Shown in pieces: positions 21,286 through 30,189 of a DNA stretch of 64,000 bases. The position numbers and the translations under genes are program-made. The DNA is from Pandoraea aquatica (GTDB taxonomy: Bacteria > Pseudomonadota > Gammaproteobacteria > Burkholderiales > Burkholderiaceae). Location: positions 124,001 to 188,000 of the forward strand of contig NZ_CABPSN010000007.1 of the NCBI RefSeq assembly GCF_902459565.1. The letters run 5' to 3'. Position 1 is the stretch's first letter; each line of letters begins with the position of its first letter. The notes beneath the pieces are model-generated. The model was not told the origin of the DNA and did no database searches. It was given only the letters and a program-made list of their open reading frames with translations.

Positions 21286-21888
21286 TCAGCGACGCAGCCA
21301 GCCGCGCGAAATCGGCCATGCCATCAGGCGACGATAGATGCCTTCGAAAATCGCCGCGACGATACGGCTCGTCTCGCGCGCACTCGCCGTGCGCATGATG
21401 AGCGCGACGACCAGCGACACGACCAGCGCACCCACCATGTCGACCGGCCAGTGCACGCCGAGATAGATGCGTGCCCAGCACACCGGCAGCGCGCAAAGCA
21501 GAAGGAGCTTGCCGAGCAGACGCGGCGAGCGGGCCACCGTGCCCATCAGCACGAACGCGGACGTGAACATGATCGAGCCATGGTTGCTCGGGAACGCGCT
21601 CGTCGGCGCGTGGGCGAGCAGATTCGTGCCGAGACCGACGACGAACGGTCGTGGTTCGAACCAGGCGAATCCGATCACGAAGTTGATCAGCAGCACGAGC
21701 CCCACGCCCAGCAGGCCGTGCACCGCGCCTTCGCGGTCGCGTCCACCCGCGAGCCACAGCGTGACCAGGCCCACCGGCAGCAGCAGGATCAGATACTTGG
21801 CAATGAAGACGGCGACGGCCAGTTCGCCTTCGCTCACATTGGGCGAGGCGTTGATCGCGAGAAAGAGGGCGCGGTTGAGCGAATCCAT
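21286..21888 (-). CDS. PAP2-family membrane phosphatase (undecaprenyl-PP phosphatase-like)
   Basis: 200 residues with about five hydrophobic segments. The three acid-phosphatase motifs are present in short form: an Arg-Pro at WFEPRPF, PSNHGSI with the catalytic His, and RIYLGVHWPVDM with the second His. This matches BcrC-like phosphatases that recycle undecaprenyl pyrophosphate. It is monocistronic; the next 240 bases carry no gene. Confidence 0.88.
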   Translation of the reverse strand: MDSLNRALFLAINASPNVSEGELAVAVFIAKYLILLLPVGLVTLWLAGGRDREGAVHGLLGVGLVLLINFVIGFAWFEPRPFVVGLGTNLLAHAPTSAFPSNHGSIMFTSAFVLMGTVARSPRLLGKLLLLCALPVCWARIYLGVHWPVDMVGALVVSLVVALIMRTASARETSRIVAAIFEGIYRRLMAWPISRGWLRR

Positions 21889-22128
21889 GAATTCCGGGGG
21901 GACGAAAGCTTGCCGGAGGTTGAACGTGGCGCCGGGCCCTTTAGTGGTGCCGGCGCCTCGACGGCCGCCGGCCAGCGGTTTGTGACGATTGCGTGACAGA
22001 TTCTGAATGACCCGCCGCCGCGAGGAAAGTGCTGTTTGTCATCATTTTGTAACACCTTGAATTGTCACTTTTCTTTCGACGCTCTCGGGGGTAGAATCGC
22101 GCCGTCATAGCTCTCAGGAGGTCCTTCC

Positions 22129-22191
22129 GTGGACAGTAGTTCTAGTGGTAGTTGCCGGTCGACCGAAGTCGACACCATCACCGCGAGTTAG
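22129..22191 (+). CDS. Leader peptide of mgtA (20 residues)
   Basis: GTG start with a perfect AGGAGG at 22116-22121, seven bases upstream, the best Shine-Dalgarno in the window. It encodes MDSSSSGSCR followed by ten more residues (five Ser, Thr and Asp among them) and stops with TAG at 22189-22191. The stop lies inside the left arm of the hairpin 22183-22221, so the ribosome position would control that hairpin. A role in sensing Mg or translation rate is inferred, not shown. Confidence 0.6.
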   Translation: MDSSSSGSCRSTEVDTITAS

Positions 22192-22221
22192 TCCCCGGGA
22201 TCTTCCCAGCCGCTAACTCGC
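22183..22221 (+). promoter_or_regulatory. Hairpin overlapping the leader-peptide stop codon
   Basis: GCGAGTTAG (22183-22191) pairs perfectly with CTAACTCGC (22213-22221). The loop is GC-rich. A stalled or terminating ribosome at 22191 would open the stem. Confidence 0.6.
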
Positions 22222-22468
22222 ATAGTCGGGTTGGCGCGCACCTCAGATGTACCTGTCGAATGCCTTCACCCTTTAGCCGCAGCACTCGCGCGACGAAGGG
22301 TTTTGTTGGGTCGTACCGATAGCGTCCGTCTCTCGTAGCACGCTCCCTTATTAAGTTTTACGTCTGCCGTTCGGGCTGTCCCGTCGTGCGCGTGCGTTCG
22401 CGTGTTTTGCATCGACCGCGAACCTGCCGCTCACGCCGGACGGATGCCGTGCGGCCGGGAGATTCATC

Positions 22469-22663
22469 GTGTTCCGTTACTCCATGACCCTGCGCGGAGG
22501 CAATCCGCAAGCCCTGATGCTGCCGTCCCAGTGCCTGCATCACTATCACGTCGATCCGCATCCGGATGTCGCCCATGATGTGGCGCGTCCCGGTCTGGTG
22601 ACGCGTGCCGGGCAATGGCTGGCCTCGTTCGTGCGCCACCGCGAGACAGTCAAGCAAGACTGA
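22469..22663 (+). CDS. Second leader ORF or small protein upstream of mgtA (64 residues)
   Basis: GTG start at 22469 with GGGAGA (22457-22462) six bases upstream. The product begins MFRYSMTLRGGNP and carries a His/Asp/Pro-rich centre HHYHVDPHPDVAHDVARPG. It has no membrane segment. The Asp-Pro-X-Pro-Asp stretch recalls the acidic-proline stretches of MgtL that destabilise ribosomes in low Mg. It lies 74 bases ahead of mgtA. It could instead be a short protein acting with the transporter. Confidence 0.55.
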   Translation: MFRYSMTLRGGNPQALMLPSQCLHHYHVDPHPDVAHDVARPGLVTRAGQWLASFVRHRETVKQD

Positions 22664-22687
22664 CCCTGCGTCTTTCCGTTGTTACGT

Positions 22688-22714
22688 GAGGCGCCGGGGA
22701 TTCTCCGGCGCCTC
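22688..22714 (+). promoter_or_regulatory. Strong hairpin just upstream of mgtA
   Basis: GAGGCGCCGG pairs perfectly with CCGGCGCCTC around a seven-base loop, ending 23 bases before the mgtA ATG. No T-run follows, so it is not a standard terminator. It could be a pause or Rho-related element of the leader. Confidence 0.6.
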
Positions 22715-22737
22715 GCAAGCTATTTCAGGATGTATCC

Positions 22738-25479
22738 ATGCAACAAGCTCTCACGCTCAGCGAGCGACTGATCGCGGTGCTTGGCGCGCGCCTCGGCCTG
22801 CGCTTCTTCCGTCGCCGCGACATGCTCGAAACCCTCGATGCGCCAGCCCATGGCCACGAGGCACCACCGGGTCTGCTCGAAGCCGCACGCGACGCCGGGC
22901 CGGACCTGCTTGCGCGCCTGCGTACCACGCGCGACGGCCTGTCCGACGACGAAGCCGCCACCGTGCGCGCGCACGCCGGCCCCAACGAGGTCGAGCATGA
23001 AAAGCCGCTGCCCTGGTGGCGTCATCTCTTCAACTGCTACCGCAATCCGTTCAACCTGCTGCTCACTGCACTGGCCGCCGTGTCTTACGCGACCGACGAC
23101 ACCGAGGGAACGATCATCATCGCGTCGATGGTGATCATTTCCACGGTGTTGCGATTTGTGCAGGAAGCCCGCTCCAACAAGGCGGCGGAGAAGTTGAAGG
23201 CGATGGTGAGCACCACGGCCACCGTGTTGCGCCGTGAGCCGTTGATCGATGGCGCTGCCGAGCCGGAGAACGTGCGCCGCCTCGGACGCATGGGCCGTGA
23301 AATCGCGCTCGCGGACCTCGTGCCCGGCGATATCGTGCTGCTCGCCGCCGGTGACATGATTCCGGCCGACGTGCGCATCCTCACCGCCAAGGACCTGTTC
23401 GTCTCGCAGTCGGCACTCACGGGGGAAGCGTTGCCCGTCGAGAAATTCGCGCACTCGTGCGAGTCGGGCGGTAGCAACCCGCTGGCCTACGACAACCTCG
23501 CTTTCATGGGGACGAATGTGGTGAGCGGTTCGGCCACGGCCGTCGTCGTCGCCACGGGCGGTCGCACCTTCTTCGGCTCGCTCGCCCGGCGCGTGACCGC
23601 GCAGCAACCGGTGGTCACGTCGTTCCAGCAAGGCGTGAACCGCGTGTCGTGGGTGCTCATCCGCTTCATGCTGGTCATGACGCCCATCGTCCTGCTCATC
23701 AACGGCTTCACCAAGCACGACTGGCTCGAAGCGTCGCTCTTCGCGCTGTCGGTGGCGGTCGGTCTCACGCCCGAAATGCTGCCGATGATCGTGACGGCCA
23801 CGCTCGCCAAGGGCGCGGTCGTGCTCTCGCGCAAGAAGGTGATCGTCAAGCGGCTCGACGCGATCCAGAACTTCGGCGCGATGGATGTGCTCTGCACCGA
23901 CAAGACCGGCACGCTCACGCAAGACAAGATTTGTCTGGAGCGTCACACCGACGTGTGGGGTAATTTCTCCGAAGACGTCCTCGAATACGCGTACCTCAAC
24001 AGCTTCTACCAGACCGGTTTGAAGAACCTGCTCGACGTTGCCGTGCTCAATCACGCCGAGTTGCATCAGCGTCTGGATGTGGTCAATCGCTATCGCAAGA
24101 TCGACGAAATCCCGTTTGATTTCCAGCGCCGTCGCATGTCGGTGGTCGTGAGCGAGAACGGTGATCACCACGAACTGATCTGCAAGGGCGCAGTGGAAGA
24201 AGTGATGGCGGTATGTAATCGCGTGCAGCACGGCGCGAACATCGAGCCGCTCACGCCTGACGTGCTGGCGCAACTGCGTCGCGTCACGGCCCATCTCAAC
24301 GCCGAAGGGCTGCGCGTGGTGGCGGTGGCGACGCGGCATCTGCCGCCGGTGCGCGAGAGCTACAGCATTGCCGACGAAAGTGAACTCATCCTCGTCGGCT
24401 ACATCGCTTTCCTCGATCCGCCCAAGGAGTCGACGGCGCCGGCCCTCAAGGCGCTGGCAGCCTCGGGGGTAGACGTCAAGGTGCTCACGGGCGACAACGA
24501 CCTCGTAACGGCGAAGGTCTGCCGCGAAGTCGGTCTGCCGGTGACCGCCTGCGTGCTGGGCGACGACATCGAAGCGATGAGCGACGCCGAGCTCGCCAAG
24601 ACCGTCGAGCGCGCCAACGTCTTCGCGAAGCTCACGCCTGCGCACAAGGAGCGTCTGGTGCGCATGCTGCGCGCGAACGGTCACGTCGTGGGCTTCATGG
24701 GCGACGGCATCAACGACGCCCCGGCACTGCGCGCGGCCGACATCGGCATTTCGGTGGATACGGCCGTCGACATCGCCAAGGAAGCGGCCGATCTGATCCT
24801 GCTGGAAAAGAGCCTGATGGTGCTGGAGCAGGGGGTGATCGAGGGACGCCGTACCTTCGCGAACATGCTCAAGTACATCAAGATGACGGCCAGCTCGAAC
24901 TTCGGCAACGTTTTCTCGGTGCTGATCGCGAGCGCCTTCCTGCCATTCCTGCCCATGCTGCCGTTGCAGTTGCTCACGCAGAATCTGCTGTACGACCTGT
25001 CGCAGACGACGATTCCGTTCGATAACGTCGATGCCGAACAACTGACGAAGCCGCAGCAGTGGAACCCGTCCGATCTGTCACGCTTCATGGTGTTCTTCGG
25101 CCCGATCAGCTCGATTTTCGACGTGCTGACGTTCGTCGCCATGTGGCATCTGTTCGGCGCGAACAGCGCCGAGCATCAGACGTTGTTCCAGTCGGGCTGG
25201 TTCGTCGAAGGCCTGCTGTCGCAGACGCTGATCGTGCACCTGATCCGCACGCGCCGTCTGCCGTTCATCCAGAGCCGTGCTGCGTGGCCGTTGCTGCTGA
25301 TGACGGGCGCGGTGATGCTGATCGGCATCATGCTGCCGATGTCGCCGTTCGCCGAGACCTTCAAGATGCAGGCGTTGCCGCTGGCGTACTTCCCGCTGCT
25401 CGCGGCGATTCTGCTGGCGTATGCCGTGCTCACGCAGTTGATGAAGGGCGTGTTCGCGCGACGGTTCGGGTGGCAGTGA
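22738..25479 (+). CDS. mgtA: Magnesium-importing P-type ATPase MgtA
   Basis: 913 residues, the normal size of type IIIB ATPases. In order: cytoplasmic N-terminus, SALTGEALPVEKF (actuator), the DKTGTLT phosphorylation loop with Asp388, LTGDNDLVTAKVC, GDGINDAPALR, and ten membrane segments in the C-terminal half including LLTQNLLYDLSQTTIPFDNVD, which contains the Asn/Asp ion site typical of MgtA/MgtB. It imports Mg2+ across the inner membrane. A long regulatory leader precedes it; a terminator follows. Confidence 0.96.
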   Translation: MQQALTLSERLIAVLGARLGLRFFRRRDMLETLDAPAHGHEAPPGLLEAARDAGPDLLARLRTTRDGLSDDEAATVRAHAGPNEVEHEKPLPWWRHLFNCYRNPFNLLLTALAAVSYATDDTEGTIIIASMVIISTVLRFVQEARSNKAAEKLKAMVSTTATVLRREPLIDGAAEPENVRRLGRMGREIALADLVPGDIVLLAAGDMIPADVRILTAKDLFVSQSALTGEALPVEKFAHSCESGGSNPLAYDNLAFMGTNVVSGSATAVVVATGGRTFFGSLARRVTAQQPVVTSFQQGVNRVSWVLIRFMLVMTPIVLLINGFTKHDWLEASLFALSVAVGLTPEMLPMIVTATLAKGAVVLSRKKVIVKRLDAIQNFGAMDVLCTDKTGTLTQDKICLERHTDVWGNFSEDVLEYAYLNSFYQTGLKNLLDVAVLNHAELHQRLDVVNRYRKIDEIPFDFQRRRMSVVVSENGDHHELICKGAVEEVMAVCNRVQHGANIEPLTPDVLAQLRRVTAHLNAEGLRVVAVATRHLPPVRESYSIADESELILVGYIAFLDPPKESTAPALKALAASGVDVKVLTGDNDLVTAKVCREVGLPVTACVLGDDIEAMSDAELAKTVERANVFAKLTPAHKERLVRMLRANGHVVGFMGDGINDAPALRAADIGISVDTAVDIAKEAADLILLEKSLMVLEQGVIEGRRTFANMLKYIKMTASSNFGNVFSVLIASAFLPFLPMLPLQLLTQNLLYDLSQTTIPFDNVDAEQLTKPQQWNPSDLSRFMVFFGPISSIFDVLTFVAMWHLFGANSAEHQTLFQSGWFVEGLLSQTLIVHLIRTRRLPFIQSRAAWPLLLMTGAVMLIGIMLPMSPFAETFKMQALPLAYFPLLAAILLAYAVLTQLMKGVFARRFGWQ

Positions 25480-25507
25480 CGCTGCTGCGGTAGCTGTCCA
25501 AGAAAAG

Positions 25508-25541
25508 AGCCAGCGGCGAGTCGTTCACCGCTGGCTTTTTT
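25508..25541 (+). terminator. Intrinsic terminator of mgtA
   Basis: AGCCAGCGG pairs with CCGCTGGCT (25528-25536), followed by five more T. Confidence 0.88.
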
Positions 25542-25562
25542 CATGAGGCGTCGCTGCGACGC

Positions 25563-26066
25563 TCAATCGTCGACCCAAGTGCCAGATGGCCGGTCGAAAT
25601 GCTGCGAACGCGGCGCGAAGACGTCGCGGGCATCGTCGAGTTCGAGGGTGACGTCGAGCGCCCCGTCGTTGTCCTTCTTCGCACTGCCGAGCGGATCGTT
25701 GCAGCACAGCCAAAGCGACACATCATTGGGCATGCCTTCGACGCGGAACGACTTCTGATTGCCGACGAGGAACGGTTCGCCCTTCTCGCCGAAGCGTCCG
25801 ACGAGCTGGCCCATCAGGGCGTCGTGACCGTGATACGGATACTCGTCGTCGCCGGAGACTTTGTGTAGATAGGTTGCACCGGAGTTGGGCGTGCGGCCGT
25901 TGGCATCGCGGCGTCCGAACTTGCGGTCGTCCGTGCGTGTGCACCATTCCCCGGAGGCTCGCAGAATCACCTTCGGCGCGCTCTGCGCCCCGACTTTGTA
26001 GCCCGTGTCCTGCCAGCCCTCGGTGGCGTACACCTTCATGCGCTTGTTGATGCGATCTGTCGTCAT
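25563..26066 (-). CDS. PA-IL (LecA)-like lectin-domain protein
   Basis: 167 residues from ATG 26066 (MTTDRINKRMKV), with GGAG eight bases upstream; a longer frame starts at 26096. No signal peptide, as in LecA itself. Alignment by eye to Pseudomonas LecA: KVILRASGEW, HDALMGQLVGRFG and VSLWLCCNDPLGSAKKDNDG match the strand with the glycan-contact loop and the Asp, Ser/Thr and Asn/Asp calcium and galactose residues; one residue is inserted in that loop. An extra 30-residue insert (DRKFGRRDANGRTPNSG) occurs early. I infer a calcium-dependent galactose-binding protein. Without a search this remains a fold match. Confidence 0.6.
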   Translation of the reverse strand: MTTDRINKRMKVYATEGWQDTGYKVGAQSAPKVILRASGEWCTRTDDRKFGRRDANGRTPNSGATYLHKVSGDDEYPYHGHDALMGQLVGRFGEKGEPFLVGNQKSFRVEGMPNDVSLWLCCNDPLGSAKKDNDGALDVTLELDDARDVFAPRSQHFDRPSGTWVDD

Positions 26067-26146
26067 GACAACGCTCCATAGTTGACGGGGGGCCAAGAAT
26101 GGAACGCCGACGGGTTGCCGTCGGCGCTTTGCTACGCAATCTGCTG

Positions 26147-26674
26147 TCAGTTCGAGTGTAGACGCATCGCCTTGTCCGTCACCCCATAAGGACGGAGGCC
26201 TGCCTCCAAACGGCGATTGGGCGAGAGCGCGATGCCAACCTCGGCGTACAACTCGTCGAACGCCTCGCGGGTGCCGACGAGCAGTGCTGTCGTTTGCCCG
26301 CTGATGTCCGTGACCACACTCACCAGCGTTTTCCCCTGAGACGTCTCGCGCGCGGCGACGAACTGTGTCGACGTGAGCGCGGCGAGTGTGGCGAAGCGCT
26401 CGGCTTGCACCAGACCGCTGATCTGGAAGACCGGTTGCGCCGCACCCGTCGAACGAGGCGCAAAGCGGATGTTCACCCCGTCGCTGCGCACGCCCAATGC
26501 GGCGAACAGCCTGTCTCTGCCTTGCGCGCCGAGCGCGCAGTGATCGCCGTGCACCCAGCGCGATATCGTGTTGCCGGTGATGCCGGTCGCGTAAGCGAGT
26601 CTTGCCAGCGTGGTGCCCGAGAGCTTGATCAGCAGACGGGCGACAGTGCGGTGACGCCGTTCGATCTCATCCAT
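26147..26674 (-). CDS. Protein with N-terminal helix-turn-helix, C-terminal domain unknown
   Basis: 175 residues from ATG 26674 (MDEIERRHRTV), chosen because AGGA lies eight bases upstream. Residues about 15-60 show LARLAYATGITGNTISRWVHGDH, a typical lambda-repressor/XRE-like helix-turn-helix. The remainder (SLVSVVTDISGQTTALLVGT, then ELYAEVGIALSP) is not recognised. It lies between the LecA-like gene and dapA; a regulatory link to the lectin gene is possible but not shown. Confidence 0.65.
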   Translation of the reverse strand: MDEIERRHRTVARLLIKLSGTTLARLAYATGITGNTISRWVHGDHCALGAQGRDRLFAALGVRSDGVNIRFAPRSTGAAQPVFQISGLVQAERFATLAALTSTQFVAARETSQGKTLVSVVTDISGQTTALLVGTREAFDELYAEVGIALSPNRRLEAGLRPYGVTDKAMRLHSN

Positions 26675-26731
26675 TGCGAGTGTCCTGTCAGGTGCGGTCA
26701 TGGTCCACGTCGGGGCGGCATTCGGTCGATG

Positions 26732-27613
26732 TCAGAACGCCATCGTGACTTCCAGTTGCGCGTCGATGTCCTTGCGTAGGGCTGCGGTGCAGGGCATCAG
26801 CGGGCGGCGCACGGTGTCCTGGCAGAAGCCTAGCGACGCGAGCGCGGCTTTGATCGCCACCGGATTCGGCTCGGAGAACAGTCGCCGGATCAGCGGCTTC
26901 ATGCCGTTGAACAGCGTGTTCGCGTGATCCATGTCGCCTTCGCGCACGTAGCGCATCAGCTTGAGATAGAGGTCCGGGCGCACATGCGCTGCCGCCGAAA
27001 TACACCCGACGGCACCGGCGCGCAGCGCAGGCAGGATCTGCATGTCGTCGCCACACAGCACGCGCATCGTGACTTGCGCGGGCAGGTGGGTGAGCGGGTG
27101 AGCGTCGCACTCCTTGATGGCGGCGAACGACTCGTGCGACGCCAGTTCGCGGATCGTGTCCACGCCGAGCGTGACGCCCGTGCGCAGCGGCACGTTGTAG
27201 AGCACGAGCGGCTTGCGCGTACCGGCCGCAAGCGTGCGGTAGTGCCAGAGAATGCCTTCCTGCGAGGGACGCAGATAGTACGGCGGTGGGACGAGGTAAC
27301 CGGCAAGCGGCAGGTCGTCGAGACTGCGGATCTGGCGCGCGGCATTGGTCGTGTCGGCCGCACCGACACCGGCGAGCACCGGCGCGTGTCCGTGGGCGAG
27401 GTGACAGGCCGTCTCGACGAGACGGCGGCGCTCTTCATCGGTGAGCAGTGTGCCCTCGCCGGTGGTGCCTGCGACCACGAGGCCGTTCACGCCCGCCGCG
27501 AGGTAATAGTCGACCAGACGTGCAAACGCGTTGTAGTCGATCTGGGCGCCATTGGCACCTGACATGGGCGTGACGAGCGGAACCCACACGCCTTCGAAGA
27601 TGGCTGTGTTCAT
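26732..27613 (-). CDS. dapA: 4-hydroxy-tetrahydrodipicolinate synthase family protein
   Basis: 293 residues from MNTAIFEGVWVPLVTPM; the longer frame upstream is unlikely. TIM-barrel aldolase motifs: GVNGLVVAGTTGEG, LYNVPLRTG with the Tyr, and AIKECDA with the Schiff-base Lys, plus the GCISAAAHVRPDL segment. It condenses pyruvate with aspartate semialdehyde if it is true DapA; family members with other aldol donors exist and this gene is not beside other lysine genes, so the label is a family call. The next gene upstream is 41 bases away. Confidence 0.85.
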   Translation of the reverse strand: MNTAIFEGVWVPLVTPMSGANGAQIDYNAFARLVDYYLAAGVNGLVVAGTTGEGTLLTDEERRRLVETACHLAHGHAPVLAGVGAADTTNAARQIRSLDDLPLAGYLVPPPYYLRPSQEGILWHYRTLAAGTRKPLVLYNVPLRTGVTLGVDTIRELASHESFAAIKECDAHPLTHLPAQVTMRVLCGDDMQILPALRAGAVGCISAAAHVRPDLYLKLMRYVREGDMDHANTLFNGMKPLIRRLFSEPNPVAIKAALASLGFCQDTVRRPLMPCTAALRKDIDAQLEVTMAF

Positions 27614-27654
27614 AACCTGAAGCATCGATGTTGGCGAAGATCGCCGGGAGAGTG

Positions 27655-28134
27655 TCAGACGGCCGGACCGGATGGGCGTAGACGCAGCGCGCCGAATTCG
27701 GCTTCCGGCAGCGATTGCATGACGACGTCCATCGCATGCGCCGCTTCTACGCGCGGCAAGGCAATCGATACCACAGCCGCCGTATCGCGCCGGATCGGGC
27801 GAATCGTCTCGACACGCCACGGCAGCGGCACGCTCATCGCCAGCGTGACGGCCAGCGAGGAGACGGCGGCGCGGCTGAGGGTGATGTCGAGCGTCGCATC
27901 GAGGCGGGCGCGCGGGTTGTATCGATTGCGTTGACGCGCCACGGAGACCGTCTCGGCGGGTAATCCGTTTAGCGGGGTCAGCGTGCTGGCAGGCGTTGCG
28001 GCGACGGCACTATTGGCCGAGGTGACCGACGCGCGGGCGGCGGCCGGTGTTGCGCTGTAAGCGCGCGAGGGATCAGCCGGGGTGGTGTTCGCACCAGGAG
28101 GTTCAAGGCGGACGCGTTGGGCGATTGAGGGCAT
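27655..28134 (-). CDS. Hypothetical protein
   Basis: About 159 residues from the ATG at 28134; an alternative TTG at 28167 adds eleven residues. The N-terminal half is rich in Ala, Thr, Pro and Ser (ADPSRAYSATPAAARASV) and probably disordered; the C-terminal half looks like beta/alpha sequence (LDATLDITLSRAAVSSLAVTL, then VVSIALPRVEAAHAMDVVMQSLP). It resembles no family I can name and has no clear ribosome binding site, but the frame is long and the region has no better gene. It is on the same strand as dapA and edd. Confidence 0.45.
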   Translation of the reverse strand: MPSIAQRVRLEPPGANTTPADPSRAYSATPAAARASVTSANSAVAATPASTLTPLNGLPAETVSVARQRNRYNPRARLDATLDITLSRAAVSSLAVTLAMSVPLPWRVETIRPIRRDTAAVVSIALPRVEAAHAMDVVMQSLPEAEFGALRLRPSGPAV

Positions 28135-28193
28135 GGCGACGTGTCGTTTTGACGACTGAAGTGACAACGAGGCCAGTCTAGGGAGACGCGGAT

Positions 28194-28222
28194 AAAAAAG
28201 GCGTCAAGATTTTTGACGCCTT
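28194..28222 (-). terminator. Intrinsic terminator of edd
   Basis: On the minus strand AAGGCGTCAA pairs with TTGACGCC around a short loop, followed by TTTTTT. Confidence 0.85.
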
Positions 28223-28247
28223 GCTGACCCGACGTTGAGCGGTGAGA

Positions 28248-30095
28248 TCAGTCGTGCTTCGGATACTGCGCGTCGTTGAACAGCACGCTTGCGCCGTGCG
28301 GCGCGGTGCCGACGTTGTTGCGGAACAGCGCGAACATATTGCGCCACGGATCGAACGGCCGTTGCGGCACCGGCTCAGGCGTGCGCGCGGCGAGTGTGGC
28401 GTCGTCCACTTCGCAGTGCAGGGTATTCGTCTCGCAATCGATCTCGATGATGTCGCCGTCCTGCACGCGCGCGAGCATGCCGCCTTCTTCCGCTTCGGGC
28501 GACAGGTGGATGGCGGCAGGCACCTTGCCCGATGCGCCGGACATGCGGCCGTCCGTCACCAGCGCGACGTGGTGTCCTTCATCCTGCAAGAGCCCCAGCA
28601 TCGGCATGAGTTTGTGCAACTCGGGCATGCCGTTGGCGCGCGGTCCCTGGAAGCGCACCACGACGATCACGTCGCGCGTCAGTTCGCCCGCCTTGAAGGC
28701 CGCCTGCGCCGACTCCTGATCGGAGAATACGCGCGCCGGTGCGCGGACCTTCTGATGCTCGGGTTTGACGGCGGACGACTTGATCACGGCGCGTCCCAGA
28801 TTGCCTGCGAGCATGCGCAGACCGCCCTCGGGCGCAAACGGTCGCGACGCCGGGCGCACGATGTTCTCGTCGAGGCTTTCCGTCGGCGCTTCCTGCCACG
28901 ACAGCACGTCGTCGCGCAGAAAAGCTTCCTGCGTGTAGGCGCGCAAGCCCTGCCCCATGACGGTGGTCACGTCGTTGTGCAAGAAACCTGCGTCGAGCAG
29001 CTCGCGGATGAGAAAGCTCAGGCCACCGGCCGCATGGAACTGATTCACGTCCGCCTTGCCGCTCGGATAGACGTGCGCGAGCAGCGGCGTGACGTCCGAC
29101 AGTTCGGCGAAGTCCTGCCAGTCGAGCAGAATGCCGCCCGCATGCGCCATCGCCACCAGGTGCAGCGTGTGATTCGTCGACCCGCCTGTGGCGAGCAAAC
29201 CGACCACGCCGTTGATGAACGCGCGCTCGTCCAGAATCTGCGACGTATTGATGCCCGACTTGGCGAGTGCCACCGCACGGGCCGTGGCGGCTTGCGTAAG
29301 CGCGTGTCGCAACGGTGTATGCGGATTGACGAACGACGAACCGGGCAGATGCAGGCCCATGAACTCCATGAGCATCTGGTTACTGTTGGCCGTGCCGTAG
29401 AACGTGCACGTGCCTTCGGCGTGATACGCGGCGAGTTCCGCGTCGAGCAGGGCGGTGCGCGTGACGCGGCCCGCCGCGTACTCCTGTCGGATGCGCGACT
29501 TCTCGTCGTTCGGCAGCCCTGACGGCATCGGACCGGCCGGGCTGAACACCGCAGGCAGATGCCCGAACGCCTGCGCAGCAATCACCAGCCCCGGCACGAT
29601 CTTGTCGCACACGCCGAGGAACATGGCGGCGTCGAACATCTGATGCGAGAGCGCGACGATGGAGGCCAGCGCAATCACGTCGCGCGAGAACAGCGACAGC
29701 TCCATGCCCGCGTAGCCTTGCGTCACGCCGTCGCACATGGCGGGCACGCCGCCGGCGACCTGCGCGCTCGCGCCATGTGCGCGGGCAGCGGACTTGATGA
29801 TGTCGGGGAATTCGGCGAAGGGTGCGTGCGCCGAGAGCATGTCGTTGTAGGCGGTGACGATGCCGATGTTGGGCGTGCGCTCGGAGCGGATTTTCAAGCG
29901 GTCGTCGGCGGGGGCGGCGGCCAATGCATGGGCCAGATTCGCGCACCCGATCTTCTCGCGCCCGGGTTGCCCCTGTGTGGCGCGCTCGACGCCGTCGAGA
30001 TAGGCCTGACGGGACAACCGGCTGCGCTCGATAAGGCGCTCGGTCACGCGTTGAACCACCGGATGCAGCGACACATGATGCGAAGACTGGGTCAT
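28248..30095 (-). CDS. edd: Phosphogluconate dehydratase
   Basis: 615 residues from ATG 30095 ([10 protein letters not shown]). IlvD/Edd family motifs: [40 protein letters not shown] (one Fe-S Cys), [13 protein letters not shown] (another), [15 protein letters not shown], and [17 protein letters not shown] near the end. It dehydrates 6-phosphogluconate to KDPG in the Entner-Doudoroff pathway, using an oxygen-sensitive iron-sulfur cluster. It is divergent from zwf, with the HexR operator between them. The KDPG aldolase (eda) is not in this window. Confidence 0.96.
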   Translation of the reverse strand: MTQSSHHVSLHPVVQRVTERLIERSRLSRQAYLDGVERATQGQPGREKIGCANLAHALAAAPADDRLKIRSERTPNIGIVTAYNDMLSAHAPFAEFPDIIKSAARAHGASAQVAGGVPAMCDGVTQGYAGMELSLFSRDVIALASIVALSHQMFDAAMFLGVCDKIVPGLVIAAQAFGHLPAVFSPAGPMPSGLPNDEKSRIRQEYAAGRVTRTALLDAELAAYHAEGTCTFYGTANSNQMLMEFMGLHLPGSSFVNPHTPLRHALTQAATARAVALAKSGINTSQILDERAFINGVVGLLATGGSTNHTLHLVAMAHAGGILLDWQDFAELSDVTPLLAHVYPSGKADVNQFHAAGGLSFLIRELLDAGFLHNDVTTVMGQGLRAYTQEAFLRDDVLSWQEAPTESLDENIVRPASRPFAPEGGLRMLAGNLGRAVIKSSAVKPEHQKVRAPARVFSDQESAQAAFKAGELTRDVIVVVRFQGPRANGMPELHKLMPMLGLLQDEGHHVALVTDGRMSGASGKVPAAIHLSPEAEEGGMLARVQDGDIIEIDCETNTLHCEVDDATLAARTPEPVPQRPFDPWRNMFALFRNNVGTAPHGASVLFNDAQYPKHD

Positions 30096-30189
30096 GGGGG
30101 ATCCCGGGACGGACGTTGTGGGGCGGGAGGAAGCGCGGAATGCGTGCGAACTTTCGCGAATGTCGCTCACTCGCCATGCCACGAGGGCA

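Larger units (their letters stand above)
22092..22737 (+). promoter_or_regulatory. Long structured 5' leader of mgtA, probable Mg-responsive attenuator
   Basis: A -10-like TAGAAT lies at 22092-22097, and mgtA starts at 22738, leaving about 630 bases. The leader contains a leader-peptide gene (22129), a hairpin overlapping its stop, a second small gene (22469) and a strong hairpin just ahead of mgtA. There is also a weak terminator-like element at 22269-22307 (5-bp stem then TTTTGTT). No M-box or yybP-ykoY signature was recognised. No other gene is in this stretch. Confidence 0.6.

Noticed and set aside
22192-22468. M-box or yybP-ykoY riboswitch in the mgtA leader
   Set aside because: No match to the conserved cores as I know them; left as an unassigned structured leader.
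22720-25041. 773-codon open frame antisense to mgtA
   Set aside because: His/Arg-rich composition of a frame shadow in GC-rich DNA; mgtA on the other strand has every family motif.
26105-26130. GCCGACGG hairpin between the LecA-like and HTH genes
   Set aside because: Good stem but no T-run on the minus strand, where the flanking genes lie; not called a terminator.
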